Counted from the stretch's first letter, positions 37,659 through 50,757 are shown. The stretch: DNA of 54,690 bases from Pseudomonadota bacterium (GCA_021821365.1 JAKACN010000004.1:1-54690); one strand, 5' to 3'. The notes: generated from the letters alone by a model not told the origin. Numbers and translations are program-made.

Positions 37659-38333
37659 TTACGCGTGTTTTTTCGCTGCCGCATGCCATCTCAGGACCTG
37701 CTCGACCGCCTCATCGGCCGTCATATGCGAAGTATCCAAGATGTGTGCCCCTTCCGCCGGTTTCAATGGCGCGATGGCGCGATTCGAATCGCGCGCGTCC
37801 CGTTCCCTCAAATCCTTGAGAAGGTCGTCCATATTAGCAGGAAAACCCTTGTCAATCAATTGCTTATATCGTCTTTCTGCACGTGCCTCAACGCTTGCCG
37901 TGAGGAATACCTTGAGCGTGGCGTGGGGAAAAATGACAGTCCCCATGTCCCGGCCGTCCGCGACCAGGCCTGGCGGCATCCTGAATCCGAGCTGCAGGCC
38001 AACCAGAGCATGTCGAACCGTTGGCAAAGCGGCAATTTTGGACGCCATGTTGCCAACTTCCTCGGCACGGATGGCATTCGTCACGTTCTCATTTGCCAAC
38101 CAGACCTGGTCTCCGGAAAACCTGCAGGGCAGCTTTTCGGCCAGCTTGGCAACTGCATGTTCATCCGTCAGCGTCACCTGGTGGCGGATCGCTGACAAGG
38201 CCGTAAGCCGGTAGAGCGCGCCGGAATCCAGCAGGTGGAATCCCAGCCGCTGCGCGACCTGGTGTGCAACCGTGCCTTTTCCGGATGCGGTGGGACCGTC
38301 GATGGTAATGACCGGGATCGGGTGTGTCTGCAT
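37659..38333 (-). CDS. cmk: cytidylate kinase
   Basis: A 224-residue kinase that phosphorylates CMP and dCMP. The P-loop is [14 protein letters not shown], with LLDSGALYR and [15 protein letters not shown] as nucleotide-binding segments and the lid region around RYKQLIDKG. The Met at 38333 gives the usual short N-terminus. It sits between aroA and rpsA as in most Betaproteobacteria. Confidence 0.97.
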   Translation of the reverse strand: MQTHPIPVITIDGPTASGKGTVAHQVAQRLGFHLLDSGALYRLTALSAIRHQVTLTDEHAVAKLAEKLPCRFSGDQVWLANENVTNAIRAEEVGNMASKIAALPTVRHALVGLQLGFRMPPGLVADGRDMGTVIFPHATLKVFLTASVEARAERRYKQLIDKGFPANMDDLLKDLRERDARDSNRAIAPLKPAEGAHILDTSHMTADEAVEQVLRWHAAAKKHA

Positions 38334-38411
38334 TATCAGGAAAACATAAGAATCGTCATTATTGCCGGCCGGGACCGGAGCATTCGACATGCCTTCGCCC
38401 CGGCAAGCTCC

Positions 38412-39737
38412 TCAAAACAGGTTGTCCTGCGTGATTTTCGCGAAGGCATCAAAATAGTCGGGGAAGGTTTTCGCGACGCACTTCGGATCGTTGATGCGAA
38501 TCTGATTTCCACGCCGCGTCGCGCCGTCAAGCGATGCGAGCGAGAAACACATTGCCATGCGGTGATCGTCATAGGTGTCGATGGCAGCGGACCGGATCGC
38601 TGCCGGCGGCGTCACTCGCAGGTAATCCGCTCCCTCTTCCACCACCGCGCCAAGCTTGCGCAATTCGGTTGCCATCGCCGCAATCCGATCGGTTTCCTTC
38701 ACACGCCAGCTGCCGATATTACGCAATGTGCTCGTCCCGTCTGCGTATAGCGCCGCCACTGCAATAGTCATTGCGGCATCGGGAATATGGTTGAAATCGG
38801 TATCGATGGCCTTGAGAACGCCGTTCGACTTTGCCTCGATCCAGTTGTCGCCCATCGTGACAGTCGCCCCCATTTGCTCCAGTGCCTCGACAAAGCGGAC
38901 ATCGCCCTGGATGCTGTCTCGTCCAACGCCTTCGACGCGCACCGGTCCGCCGGCAATCGCGCCGGCCGCAAGGAAATACGACGCCGACGATGCATCGCCT
39001 TCGACATGGATCGTGCCCGGGCTTGCATACCTACGTCCGGCCGGAATGGTGAAGGACTGCCAGCCATGGCGCTCCACCGTGACGCCAAACCGGCGCATCA
39101 GGTTGAGCGTGATTTCGATGTAGGGCTTGGAAATCAGTTCGCCGACAACGTCGATGGTTACCGCATCGTCCTGGGCCATTAATGGAGCAGCCATCAGCAA
39201 GGCGGTGAGGAACTGGCTGGAAACGTTTCCTTTCACCTGCATCCGCTGGGCATGGAGATGGCCGCGACGAATATGCAAGGGCGGGAATCCGGGCTGGCCG
39301 GTGTATTCGATCTGCGTGCCCACCGCGTTCAATGCGTCGACCAGGTCGCCGATCGGGCGCTCGTGCATGCGCGATACGCCATGCAGCGTATAGTCGCCGC
39401 CCATGACGGCAAGCGCCGCTGTCAATGGACGAATCGCGGTACCGGCATTGCCCATGAACAGATCCGCCTGATGCACCGGGAGCGTACCGTTCACACCATG
39501 CACCGTGTATTGCTGCGTATCGCCGGCCTGCTCCCACTTGACGCCGAGCTTTTGCAGCGCCATCAGCATGACATGGGTATCGTCCGAAGCGAGCAGATCG
39601 AAAATTTGCGTCGTGCCCTGCGCCAGCGCCGCAAGCAAAAGGGTCCGATTGGAAATGCTCTTGGACCCCGGCAGGCGTACCACGCCGCGCGCATGCATTG
39701 CGGGTTGCAGCTCAAGATAGTGTGGATAATGCTTCAT
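38412..39737 (-). CDS. aroA: 3-phosphoshikimate 1-carboxyvinyltransferase (EPSP synthase)
   Basis: A 441-residue enzyme of the shikimate pathway that joins phosphoenolpyruvate to shikimate 3-phosphate. [18 protein letters not shown] at the N-terminus and [17 protein letters not shown] are the class I signatures. Gly in GNAGTA and Pro in the same loop indicate the ordinary glyphosate-sensitive form. A 160-base gap separates it from tyrA upstream. Confidence 0.97.
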   Translation of the reverse strand: MKHYPHYLELQPAMHARGVVRLPGSKSISNRTLLLAALAQGTTQIFDLLASDDTHVMLMALQKLGVKWEQAGDTQQYTVHGVNGTLPVHQADLFMGNAGTAIRPLTAALAVMGGDYTLHGVSRMHERPIGDLVDALNAVGTQIEYTGQPGFPPLHIRRGHLHAQRMQVKGNVSSQFLTALLMAAPLMAQDDAVTIDVVGELISKPYIEITLNLMRRFGVTVERHGWQSFTIPAGRRYASPGTIHVEGDASSASYFLAAGAIAGGPVRVEGVGRDSIQGDVRFVEALEQMGATVTMGDNWIEAKSNGVLKAIDTDFNHIPDAAMTIAVAALYADGTSTLRNIGSWRVKETDRIAAMATELRKLGAVVEEGADYLRVTPPAAIRSAAIDTYDDHRMAMCFSLASLDGATRRGNQIRINDPKCVAKTFPDYFDAFAKITQDNLF

Positions 39738-39896
39738 TGTGGCCTGTCGTCAGGTAACTTGAGAATATGAATAAGCGGCGCCGCGCGTCGTGCCGACACG
39801 GCATCATACGAAATGGCAGCGGCATCCGTCATACCCGAAGCGCCGTGGCCGAAGGCCGGCCGCAACTTTACTTGCCTTCCGTCGGGACGGGCCGCG

Positions 39897-40793
39897 TCAA
39901 TCGCCGCCCTGCTTGCTCTGCTGCTCCGCTGCTTCGATAGTACGAATCCAGTTCTGCCTTGCATGCTGGGCATTGGCATAGACCGCTTCAATGCCCTTGC
40001 CGTTGCGTTCGGCCAGCAGGCCGCGCAACTCTTTCAGCCGCACCATGTAGGCATCCAGCTCGCCAAGCAGGGCCACGTGATTCGCCAGGGAAATGTCGCG
40101 CCACATTTCCGGCGATGACCCGGCGATGCGCGTGAAATCGCGAAAGCCGCTGGCGGCGTACTGGAACAGCAGATCGGCATGCGGCTTCCTGGCGATGTCG
40201 TCCACCAGCGCATACGCCAGCAGGTGCGGCAGATGGCTGACGGCGGCGAACACGCGGTCATGCTCTTCTGGCGTCAGGCGATGAATGATCGATCCGCACC
40301 GCTGCCAGGCTGCGGCCACCCGTGCCACATCGCTTTCCGCATTTTCCGGCAGCGCCGTAATCACCGTCTTCTTGCCGACATACAGGTCGACGATCGCTGC
40401 ATCCGGGCCGTTCTGCTCGCGGCCGGCGATCGGGTGTCCCGGCACGAATTGTGCAATCTTGCCGCCAAGCGCCTTGCGCGCCGCGGCGACCACATCGGAC
40501 TTGGTGCTTCCGGCGTCGGTCACGATCGTGCCGGATGCGAGATGAGGCTCGATGGATGCCAGAATCGCTTCCGTCTGAGCAACGGGGGCAGCAACGAGGA
40601 TGAGGTCCGCGCCCTTTACCGCTTCTTCGACCGACGTGCATGCAAGATCGATGATACCCAGCTCTTTCGCTCTCGCCAGCGACGCCATGCTGCGTCCGAC
40701 GCCGGCGATCTCCTGCACCGCACCAGCCTTCCGCAGCGCCAGTGCGAACGATCCGCCGATGAGTCCGACGCCGAAAATTGCGATCTTTTTCAT
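39897..40793 (-). CDS. tyrA: prephenate dehydrogenase
   Basis: A 298-residue NAD-dependent enzyme that makes 4-hydroxyphenylpyruvate for tyrosine. The Rossmann motif is FGVGLIGGSFALALRKAG, with VTDAGSTKSDVV and PGHPIAGREQNG in the active site. It is monofunctional, without a chorismate mutase or EPSP synthase domain. The start at 40793 (MKKIAIFG) was chosen over an upstream Met. It follows hisC by 27 bases. Confidence 0.95.
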   Translation of the reverse strand: MKKIAIFGVGLIGGSFALALRKAGAVQEIAGVGRSMASLARAKELGIIDLACTSVEEAVKGADLILVAAPVAQTEAILASIEPHLASGTIVTDAGSTKSDVVAAARKALGGKIAQFVPGHPIAGREQNGPDAAIVDLYVGKKTVITALPENAESDVARVAAAWQRCGSIIHRLTPEEHDRVFAAVSHLPHLLAYALVDDIARKPHADLLFQYAASGFRDFTRIAGSSPEMWRDISLANHVALLGELDAYMVRLKELRGLLAERNGKGIEAVYANAQHARQNWIRTIEAAEQQSKQGGD

Positions 40794-40820
40794 GAAGCTT
40801 AACCGCTCAGTCAAGTGGGA

Positions 40821-41927
40821 TCAGGGCAGTACCTTTTTCAAGGCGTCGATGAATGCGGCGTTCTCGTCCGGCAAGCCGATCGAGATGCGCAGCCATTGCG
40901 GAAGACCATAATTGCCAACCGGACGGACGATGATGCCGCGCTTGAGCAAGGCAAGATTGATGCGTGCGCCGGCATCATCCGATTCCCCCACCCTGACGAG
41001 CACGAAGTTGCCGGATGATGGCACATACTCGAGGCCCATGGCATCGAATGCCTCGGTCAACTGGCGATAGCCTTCGGCGTTCAGCCTGGCGCTTTTTTTC
41101 AGGAAGTCGATGTCGTTCAGCGCTGCCACGGCGGCGGCCTGCGCCATCGCATTGACGTTGAACGGCTGCCGGATGCGGTTCAGCAGATCCGTGACCGTCG
41201 GCTGCGCAATGCCGAAACCGACGCGCAAGCCGGCCAGTCCATAGGCCTTCGACAGTGTGCGCGAAACCAGCAGGTTCGGATACTGCCTGACCCAGGCAGT
41301 GGACTCATACTGGAGTTCCGGCGCGAGATATTCGTTGTAGGCTTCGTCGAGCACGACCACCACGTTCTGCGGAACGGCTTTCAGGAATGCTTCGATTTCC
41401 GTCGCCGGGAGGAAGGTACCGGTCGGATTATTGGGATTGGCGATGAAGACCAGGCGGGTGCCCTCGTCAATCGCCTCGGCCATGGATTTCAGGTCATGTC
41501 CATAGCTCTTTGCGGGAACGACGATGGCTCGGCCGCCGACCGCTTGCGTTGCCAACGGATACACGGCAAAGGAGTACTGCGCGTACACGACCGATTGGCC
41601 CGGCTGAACGAACGCGTGCGCGGCAAGCTCGAGGATGTCGTTGCTGCCGTTGCCCAGCGTGATCCAGTTCTGCGGCACGCCATATTTTTCGGTGATCTCC
41701 TGCTTCAATTCGAAGCCGTTGGAATCCGGATAGCGGCCGATGTCCGCAAGGGTTTCGAGCATCGCCTGCTTCGCAGACTCCGGCATGCCCAACGGATTTT
41801 CATTCGAGGCGAGCTTGATGATTTTCGCTTCATCAAGGCCGAATTCACGCGCAACTTCGGAAATCGGCTTGCCCCCCTGGTACGGGGCAATCGCGCGGAC
41901 ATAATCTGGACCGAATTGAATAGACAT
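40821..41927 (-). CDS. hisC: histidinol-phosphate aminotransferase
   Basis: A 368-residue PLP aminotransferase. SNENPLG at the N-terminus, IANPNNPTGTFLP, and the PLP lysine in SRTLSKAYGLAGLRVG identify HisC. In this location between pheA and tyrA, homologues often serve as the aromatic aminotransferase that finishes tyrosine and phenylalanine synthesis as well as histidine; that broader role is inference from context. Confidence 0.94.
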   Translation of the reverse strand: MSIQFGPDYVRAIAPYQGGKPISEVAREFGLDEAKIIKLASNENPLGMPESAKQAMLETLADIGRYPDSNGFELKQEITEKYGVPQNWITLGNGSNDILELAAHAFVQPGQSVVYAQYSFAVYPLATQAVGGRAIVVPAKSYGHDLKSMAEAIDEGTRLVFIANPNNPTGTFLPATEIEAFLKAVPQNVVVVLDEAYNEYLAPELQYESTAWVRQYPNLLVSRTLSKAYGLAGLRVGFGIAQPTVTDLLNRIRQPFNVNAMAQAAAVAALNDIDFLKKSARLNAEGYRQLTEAFDAMGLEYVPSSGNFVLVRVGESDDAGARINLALLKRGIIVRPVGNYGLPQWLRISIGLPDENAAFIDALKKVLP

Positions 41928-41994
41928 TGTGGATTCCAAAAAACAGGATCGGCATCCGTCCCGCCGGGATATCCGGCACCGGACCGCCTTTCGA

Positions 41995-43071
41995 TTACAG
42001 ACTGAACGGATACGAGCCCAGCCACTTGAAGAATGCCGCGTTCTGCTTTACTTCCGCGAGCGCCCTGGCCACCTTCTCCTCCTTCACGTGCCCTTCGACG
42101 TCGACGTAGAAGTAGTACTCCCATGTTCCGACGCGGGCCGGACGCGACTCGAAGCGGGTCATCGATACGCCATGGCTGGCAAGCGGCGCGAGCATGTCGT
42201 AGACGGCGCCCGCCTTGTTGGGCACGGCGAACACCAGCGACGTCTGGTCCTTGCCGCTCGGCGCAGGCTTGAGGCGGCCAATGACCGCAAAGCGAGTGCG
42301 ATTGTGCGGATCGTCCTGGACATGGGCCTGAACGATTCCGAGATTGTAGTGCTCACCGGCGACTTCGCCCGCGATGGCCGCGGCCGTGGGGTCCTCGCTG
42401 GCGATGCGGGCTGCCTCGCCGTTGGATGCAACCGCCTGGCGCTCGACGTTCGGAAAGTGCTGGTTGAGCCAGGCCTGGCACTGCGCCAGCGCCTGGGAAT
42501 GGGCGCAGATGCGAGTGATGCCGTCCATCGTGCCGCTCCTGGTCATCAGGTTGTGATGCACCGGGATCGAGAGTTCACCGCTGATCGAGAGTGTTGTCTG
42601 CAGAAGCAGATCGAGCGTGCGATTGATCGCGCCTTCCGAGGAATTTTCGATCGGCACCACGCCGAAATCCGCCGTGCCCGCCTCCGTGGCGCGGAAGATC
42701 TCGTCGATCGAAACACACGAAATGCCCTCGATCGCATGTCCGAACTGCTGATAGACCGCTTGTTCCGTAAATGTACCGGCCGGTCCGAGATAGGCGACGG
42801 TGACGCGTCGTTCCAGCGCACGGCAGGAGGACATGATCTCGCGAAAAATCTTCTGCACGTCGCCGCTGTCCAGCGGACCCGGGTTGCGGTCCGCGACCTT
42901 GCGCAAGACCTGCGCCTCGCGTTCCGGGCGAAACACCGGCGCATTCGTTTCGGCCTTGACATGGCCTACCTGCTGCGCGACGCGGGCACGCTGGTTCAGC
43001 AGGTCGAGGATCTGCGTGTCGATCGTATCGATCTGGTGGCGCAGGGGTTTGAGTTTATCGTCGGTATTCAT
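41995..43071 (-). CDS. pheA: bifunctional chorismate mutase/prephenate dehydratase (P-protein)
   Basis: A 358-residue enzyme: chorismate mutase (about 1-90, with LKPLRHQIDTIDTQILDLLNQRA), prephenate dehydratase (about 95-275, with YLGPAGTFTEQA and PIENSSEGAIN) and an ACT regulatory domain at the C-terminus (ESRPARVGTWEYYFYVDVEGH) for phenylalanine feedback. The start at 43071 follows from the mutase N-terminus. It lies 68 bases after serC. Confidence 0.97.
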   Translation of the reverse strand: MNTDDKLKPLRHQIDTIDTQILDLLNQRARVAQQVGHVKAETNAPVFRPEREAQVLRKVADRNPGPLDSGDVQKIFREIMSSCRALERRVTVAYLGPAGTFTEQAVYQQFGHAIEGISCVSIDEIFRATEAGTADFGVVPIENSSEGAINRTLDLLLQTTLSISGELSIPVHHNLMTRSGTMDGITRICAHSQALAQCQAWLNQHFPNVERQAVASNGEAARIASEDPTAAAIAGEVAGEHYNLGIVQAHVQDDPHNRTRFAVIGRLKPAPSGKDQTSLVFAVPNKAGAVYDMLAPLASHGVSMTRFESRPARVGTWEYYFYVDVEGHVKEEKVARALAEVKQNAAFFKWLGSYPFSL

Positions 43072-43139
43072 GTGTCCGTGTCGTTCCTCCCTCCCGCTCA
43101 GGGAGGGCGCCGAAAAGCGCAAGCATTCAGGCAGGCCGC

Positions 43140-44230
43140 CTAACCATGCTTCCTTTCGAATTCCTTCAGATAGTCGACCAGCGCCTGCACGCCTTCGATG
43201 GGCATCGCATTGTAGATCGATGCCCGCATGCCGCCTACGGACTTGTGGCCCTTGAGCTGAAGCAGGTTGCGCTCTTTCGCGCCAGCGAGGAAAACCTCGT
43301 TCAAGGATTCGTCTGTCAGGAAGAACGGCACGTTCATGCGTGAACGGCAGTCCTTCGCAACCTTGTTGATGTAAAAATCGGTCGAATCCAGATAGTCATA
43401 CAAGAGCGCGGCTTTCGCAACATTGCGTCGCTCCATCGCCGCAACGCCGCCCTGCTTCTTCAGCCACTGGAACACCAGGCCCGCGATATAGATCGCGTAG
43501 GTCGGCGGCGTGTTGTACATCGAGTGGTTTTCCGCGACCAGTTTCCAGTCGAAGGCGGAGGGGCAGATTGTCAACGCATGACCGATCAGATCCTCGCGCA
43601 CGATCACCAGCGTCAGACCCGCCGGGCCGATATTCTTCTGGGCGCCACCGAAAATCACGCCGTACTTCGACACGTCGATGACGCGCGACAGAATGTGCGA
43701 GGACATGTCCGCCACCAGCGGCACGTCGCCGACGTCCGGTGCGAACTGGAACTCGACGCCATCGATGGTTTCATTGGTGCAGATGTGGACGTAGGCCGCA
43801 TCCTTCGACAGTTTCCAGGTGTCGCGCGCCGGAATGGCGGTGAACTTCTGGCTTTCCGAGGAAGCGGCAACATTCACCGTGCAGTATTTTTTCGCTTCCT
43901 TGATCGACTTGCCCGACCAGGAGCCGGTATGGACGAAATCGACCACCGCCGGCTGAGCCTTCCTGCCGAGCATGTTCATCGGTACGATGGCGTTTTCGCC
44001 GATGCCGCCTCCCTGCAGGAACAGGATCCGGTAATTCGCCGGCACCGCCAGCAGTTCGCGCAGGTCGCGCTCCGCCGCTTCGTAGATCGAGATGAATTCC
44101 TTGCCGCGATGACTCATCTCCATCACGGACATGCCGCTGCCGTGCCAGTCGAGCATTTCGTCCGCGGCAATCCGCAGCACTTCCTGCGGCAGGACAGCCG
44201 GGCCGGCGGAAAAATTGTAGACGCGCGTCA

Positions 44231-44231
<1 letters not shown>
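43140..44231 (-). CDS. serC: phosphoserine aminotransferase
   Basis: A 363-residue PLP enzyme of serine and pyridoxal phosphate synthesis. [15 protein letters not shown] at the N-terminus and the PLP lysine in [13 protein letters not shown] are diagnostic. Its start overlaps the gyrA stop by one base (TAATG), showing translational coupling with the gyrase gene. Confidence 0.97.
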
Positions 44232-46882
<2,651 letters not shown>

Positions 46883-47062
46883 TGGGGAAGTCGGCTTATC
46901 TCTGCAGAAGGTGGATGAATATCGTTGCTGCGGCATCGCATCCATGACATGGATGCCAAACGTCAGATTTTAGCACGTCGCCCCGCGTCTCCCCTGGCCT
47001 CTGCAGTGCTCCCAAGGCACCCGCAATTCCACGGACGCGGAATTGCATAAAATGTGATTAAA

Positions 47063-47092
47063 TTGACTGTCGCAAGCGGCAAAAAATACCAA
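47063..47092 (+). promoter_or_regulatory. probable promoter of the first ompA gene
   Basis: TTGACT (47063-47068) and TACCAA (47087-47092) are 18 bases apart, 30 bases before the start codon. The -10 is weak. Confidence 0.45.
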
Positions 47093-47121
47093 TCCTACAA
47101 ATAACCGTTAATAAAAAAACC

Positions 47122-47799
47122 ATGCTCAATAAATTCACGCTTGGCCTCGCCCTGGGCATCAGCGCAGTGTCCGCCTCCGCCCAATCCGCTTCCGACATCA
47201 AGGCAAATCCGGAGAAAAGCGCCTATCTGCAGGACAGCCGTGGCGTCATCGCGCGCAGCCCCTTCGGCCTGTGCTGGCGCACCGGATACTGGACACCCGC
47301 TGATGCCGTTCCCGGCTGTGATGGGGAATTGACCCCGCCGGTGGCAAAACCGACTGCGCCAGCGGTCGCACCTCCCCCGGTAGCGCAAGCGCCGGTTGCA
47401 CCGGTCGCACCCAAGCGCTGCGACTTCGCAGTGACCTTGAGCAGCGACGAGACATTCGCCTTCAACAAGGCTGTGCTGAGCAGCGCCGCGAAAAAGCGTA
47501 TCGACAATGATGTGGTTTCCCGGCTCCCGAACTGCTCCAAGGTCGATATCGTGCTTGTGACCGGCCACACCGACCGCCTCGGCTCGCAGGCCTACAACCA
47601 GCGCCTATCCGAGAAACGTGCGGATGCCGTGTCCGCCTACCTGAAAAGCAAGGGAGTTGGCGCGAACATCGATACGCTGGGTGCGGGAAAAACGCAATCG
47701 GTCAAGGCATGCAGCGACAAGTTGCCACGCAAGCAATTGATCGATTGCCTCGCTCCGAATCGGCGTGTCGTCATCGAGGTTCGCGGCCTCGCAAATTAA
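47122..47799 (+). CDS. OmpA-family outer membrane protein (first paralogue)
   Basis: A 225-residue exported protein: a signal peptide ending SASAQS, a short N-terminal region with AYLQDSRGVIARSPFGLCWRTGYWTPADAVPGCDGE, a Pro/Ala/Val-rich linker and a C-terminal OmpA peptidoglycan-binding domain with VTGHTDRLGSQAYNQRLSEKRADAV. It lacks the eight-stranded barrel of enteric OmpA. It is a divergent copy of the gene that follows; an additional cysteine pair (AVTLSSDETFA domain start at KRCDF and KACSD/LIDCLAP) is peculiar to this copy. Confidence 0.88.
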   Translation: MLNKFTLGLALGISAVSASAQSASDIKANPEKSAYLQDSRGVIARSPFGLCWRTGYWTPADAVPGCDGELTPPVAKPTAPAVAPPPVAQAPVAPVAPKRCDFAVTLSSDETFAFNKAVLSSAAKKRIDNDVVSRLPNCSKVDIVLVTGHTDRLGSQAYNQRLSEKRADAVSAYLKSKGVGANIDTLGAGKTQSVKACSDKLPRKQLIDCLAPNRRVVIEVRGLAN

Positions 47800-47811
47800 C
47801 TGGGCGCGAAT

Positions 47812-47844
47812 AAAAGATCCCTGTCGACTACGCAGGGATCTTTT
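47812..47844 (+). terminator. terminator between the two ompA genes
   Basis: AAAAGATCCCTG (47812-47823) pairs with CAGGGATCTTTT (47833-47844), a perfect 12-bp stem with a nine-base loop whose ends give A and T tracts, so it can act in both directions. Confidence 0.88.
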
Positions 47845-48083
47845 AAAAACACCAGCTTTTTTACATATTCGTTGCGAAAACACAACGCGCAATCAAAATC
47901 GCCATATCGTTGACTTAGCAATAATCGATGCATGTCAGGCCTATGGCAAAATGTAGTTAATTAAACGGCATTGCAGGTGAACAACCTCGCCGAAAGATGA
48001 TCTAATAGCATGTTGTAATAGCAGTACATGAATATCATTTGTTGCGCAGTGACCCTGCGGATATCTCACCCAAGAGGAAAAAT

Positions 48084-48728
48084 ATGAATAAATTAGCAAA
48101 ACTCGTCTTTGCTGCGTCCGCAGTCATTTCGTTCTCAGCCTCGGCCCAGCAAGATATCCAGGCAAAAACCCCGAACAGCGCATACCTGCAAGACAGCCGC
48201 GGCGTAATCACTCGCAGCCCGTTCGGACAGTGCTGGCATACCGGCTACTGGACTCCGGCTGACGCTGTTGGCGGCTGCGACGGCGAGATCGCCAAGGCCG
48301 CTCCGGCGCCGGCTCCTGCAGCACCGGCACCTGCCCCCGCTCCGGCACCCGCTCCGGCACCGGCACCGGTTTCGGAAAAGGTCACGTTTGCTGCCGACAC
48401 CTTCTTCGACTTCGACAAGTCCGTGCTGAAACCCGATGGCAAGGCGAAGCTGGATGATCTGGTCTCGAAACTCAAGGGCATGAACCTGGAAGTGATCATC
48501 GCCGTTGGCCACACCGACTCGATCGGTACCGACAGCTACAACCAGAAACTGTCCGTCCGCCGTGCCGAAGCCGTGAAGGCCTACCTGGTGTCCAAGGGCG
48601 TTGAAGCCAATCGCGTCTACACCGAAGGCAAGGGCGAGAAGCAGCCGGTTGCAAGCAACAAGACTTCTGCTGGCCGTGCCAAGAACCGCCGCGTTGAAAT
48701 CGAAGTCGTTGGTACCCGTACCCGATAA
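48084..48728 (+). CDS. ompA: OmpA-family outer membrane protein (main copy)
   Basis: A 214-residue protein with a signal peptide ending FSASAQQ, the same CWHTGYWTPADAVGGCDGE block as its upstream paralogue, a Pro-Ala repeat linker (about 20 residues of PA dipeptides, encoded near 48298-48366) and an OmpA peptidoglycan-binding domain with FFDFDKSVLKPDGK and AVGHTDSIGTDSYNQKLSVRRAEAV. AAGAGGAAAAAT precedes the ATG at 48084. It is the usual ompA of the ompA-ubiG-gph block in Burkholderiales. Confidence 0.93.
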   Translation: MNKLAKLVFAASAVISFSASAQQDIQAKTPNSAYLQDSRGVITRSPFGQCWHTGYWTPADAVGGCDGEIAKAAPAPAPAAPAPAPAPAPAPAPAPVSEKVTFAADTFFDFDKSVLKPDGKAKLDDLVSKLKGMNLEVIIAVGHTDSIGTDSYNQKLSVRRAEAVKAYLVSKGVEANRVYTEGKGEKQPVASNKTSAGRAKNRRVEIEVVGTRTR

Positions 48729-48746
48729 TCGATTCACCGTGAAAAG

Positions 48747-48771
48747 AACCCCGCTGCGGCGGGGTTTTTTT
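48747..48771 (+). terminator. intrinsic terminator after ompA
   Basis: AACCCCGC (48747-48754), loop TGCG, GCGGGGTT followed by a run of T. Confidence 0.92.
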
Positions 48772-48838
48772 ATGGCCGCATCATCGAATTGCCTGCAGCT
48801 CCACGACAGATGACCATATTCCAGCTATCATTCACACT

Positions 48839-49534
48839 ATGAATGCCGATCCTCTAGAACTGCAAAAATTCAGCGACCTCGCCCATAGGTGGTGGGATCC
48901 GACTTCTGAATTCCGCCCCCTTCACGAAATCAATCCGCTTCGGCTTGAGTGGATCAATTCGCGCGTTCCTCTTGTCGGAAAAACGGTGGTTGATATCGGC
49001 TGCGGCGGTGGCATCCTCGCGGAGTCGATGGCGAAAAAAGGTGCAAAGGTTACTGGTATTGACCTGTCGGAAAAGGCGCTGAAGGTGGCCGACCTGCACA
49101 GCCTGGAATCGGGTGTACAGGTTCGCTACGAGTTGGTTTCCGCGGAAGATCTTGCCGCGCGCGAACCGGCCAGCTACGACGTGGTGACCTGCATGGAGAT
49201 GCTCGAGCATGTGCCTGACCCCGCAGCGGTCGTCCAGGCTTGCGCAAGCCTCGTCAAACCGGGTGGTCATGTGTTTTTCTCCACGATCAATCGCAATCCC
49301 AAAGCCTATCTGTTTGCGGTGATCGGCGCTGAGTACATACTGCGGATGCTTCCGAAGGGAACGCATGATTACGCGAAGTTCATCACCCCGGCCGAACTGG
49401 CACAATTCATTCGCCATACCGGATTGACGCTGGAAAGCCTGAAAGGGATGGGTTACAACCCGCTGACACAGGTGTACTCGCTGAATCAGAATACCGACGT
49501 CAACTACCTGGTTGCCTGCACAAAGCCGGCATAA
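48839..49534 (+). CDS. ubiG: 3-demethylubiquinol/2-polyprenyl-6-hydroxyphenol O-methyltransferase
   Basis: A 231-residue SAM-dependent methyltransferase that does both O-methylations of ubiquinone synthesis. [24 protein letters not shown] at the N-terminus and the SAM loop [25 protein letters not shown] are diagnostic, with [11 protein letters not shown] after it. It lies between ompA and gph in conserved order. Confidence 0.97.
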   Translation: MNADPLELQKFSDLAHRWWDPTSEFRPLHEINPLRLEWINSRVPLVGKTVVDIGCGGGILAESMAKKGAKVTGIDLSEKALKVADLHSLESGVQVRYELVSAEDLAAREPASYDVVTCMEMLEHVPDPAAVVQACASLVKPGGHVFFSTINRNPKAYLFAVIGAEYILRMLPKGTHDYAKFITPAELAQFIRHTGLTLESLKGMGYNPLTQVYSLNQNTDVNYLVACTKPA

Positions 49535-49595
49535 GTAAGCATTATGGCAGCGCGCCTTTCGTCTCGATGAAGGGCTCTGCATCATTAGACATACC

Positions 49596-50300
49596 ATGGC
49601 ATTAACTGCTCCCCGTGCCATCCTGTTTGACCTGGATGGCACCCTTGCCGATACTGCGCCCGACCTTGCCGCTGCAATGAACCGCGTGCGCACGGCGCGT
49701 GGGCTTGCCCCGACGCCTTACGAATTGTTGCGGCCGGTCGCCTCAGCCGGCGCTCGCGGACTGATTGGAGCATCGTTCGGGCTTAAGCCGGACGACGAAG
49801 GCTACAACGCGTTGCGTGACGACTTCCTCGACACCTATGAAGCATTCATCGCGGTGGAAAGCCGGTTGTTCAACGGCATTGATGTGTTGCTGGCACGCTT
49901 GCAGGAATACAAGCTCCCGTGGGGCATCGTGACCAACAAGGCAACACGATTCACTGAACGGCTCATTCCGCAAATCGGCCTCGGACACGCACGATGCGTC
50001 ATTTCGGGGGATACCACGCCGTATTCCAAACCCCATCCGGCTCCATTGCTCGAAGCGGCAAGCCGTCTTGGCGTGCCCCCCGGAGATTGCTGGTACGTCG
50101 GTGACGACTTGCGCGACATCCAAGCCGGACATGCTGCTGGCATGATCACGATTGCCGCAGCCTGGGGCTACTGCGGCCACGCGGAACCCACCACTTGGGA
50201 TGCACATGCGCTTGCGGATTCGCCGACGGGTCTTCTGGATTTAATTCGCACCCAGGCCTTGAATTCCATCGGCCGGGTCGCATCTAGTGCGATACAATAG
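49596..50300 (+). CDS. gph: phosphoglycolate phosphatase
   Basis: A 234-residue HAD-family phosphatase that removes 2-phosphoglycolate. The HAD motifs are DLDGTLADTAPDL (nucleophile Asp), GIVTNKATRFTERL, and YVGDDLRDIQAGHAAGM near residue 170. It begins 61 bases after ubiG, which makes an operon likely. Its end lies 13 bases before ssrA. Confidence 0.94.
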   Translation: MALTAPRAILFDLDGTLADTAPDLAAAMNRVRTARGLAPTPYELLRPVASAGARGLIGASFGLKPDDEGYNALRDDFLDTYEAFIAVESRLFNGIDVLLARLQEYKLPWGIVTNKATRFTERLIPQIGLGHARCVISGDTTPYSKPHPAPLLEAASRLGVPPGDCWYVGDDLRDIQAGHAAGMITIAAAWGYCGHAEPTTWDAHALADSPTGLLDLIRTQALNSIGRVASSAIQ

Positions 50301-50313
50301 TACCGTCTGTTTT

Positions 50314-50690
50314 GGGGGCGACCTGGTTTCGACAGGGGTTGCGAAGCAGTACAGGGCATGCCGAGGGCTGGTCACCTCGTAAATCCAACCGGAAATGCTT
50401 AAATGCAAACGATGAAACTTACGCTCTCGCAGCGTAATCCTCTAGGAACTTAATAACTTCTTAGCTCTACACCGTCTTGTCCCTGGGGCGGGCTGGCAAC
50501 AGCAGTAGAGTCACTCACAGGGAATCGCGTTGCGCCGGGTTACTTGGTGTAACGTTAAAAATAGGTAACTCGCCTTGGCGAAGCGCGTGCGTCCGCGTCG
50601 GCAGGGTTAAAACCAGTAGGCTGCACTACGCATGTAGAACTGGCTGTAGAGGATTTCTGGACGCGGGTTCGATTCCCGCCGCCTCCACCA
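50314..50690 (+). ncRNA. ssrA: tmRNA
   Basis: A 377-base one-piece tmRNA that rescues stalled ribosomes with SmpB. The 5' GGGGGCGACCTGG pairs with the 3' CGCCTCCACCA to make the acceptor stem, and GGTTCGATTCC near the 3' end is the T-arm. The tag frame resumes at 50405 and reads ANDETYALAA before TAA (50435-50437). A TACAAT box at 50293-50298 is the likely -10; the -35 is poor. Confidence 0.97.
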
Positions 50691-50723
50691 CTCGAATCAT
50701 TTCGAGCATCATTTGTCAGAGAG

Positions 50724-50757
50724 CCCACGCAAGCATCACTGTTTGCGTGGGTTTTTT
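50724..50757 (+). terminator. intrinsic terminator after ssrA
   Basis: CCCACGCAA (50724-50732) pairs with TTGCGTGGG (50743-50751), followed by six T. Confidence 0.92.

Noticed and set aside
48298..48366. Short tandem repeat that might suggest a CRISPR or satellite
   Set aside because: It encodes the Pro-Ala linker of OmpA, with no spacers or flanking leader.
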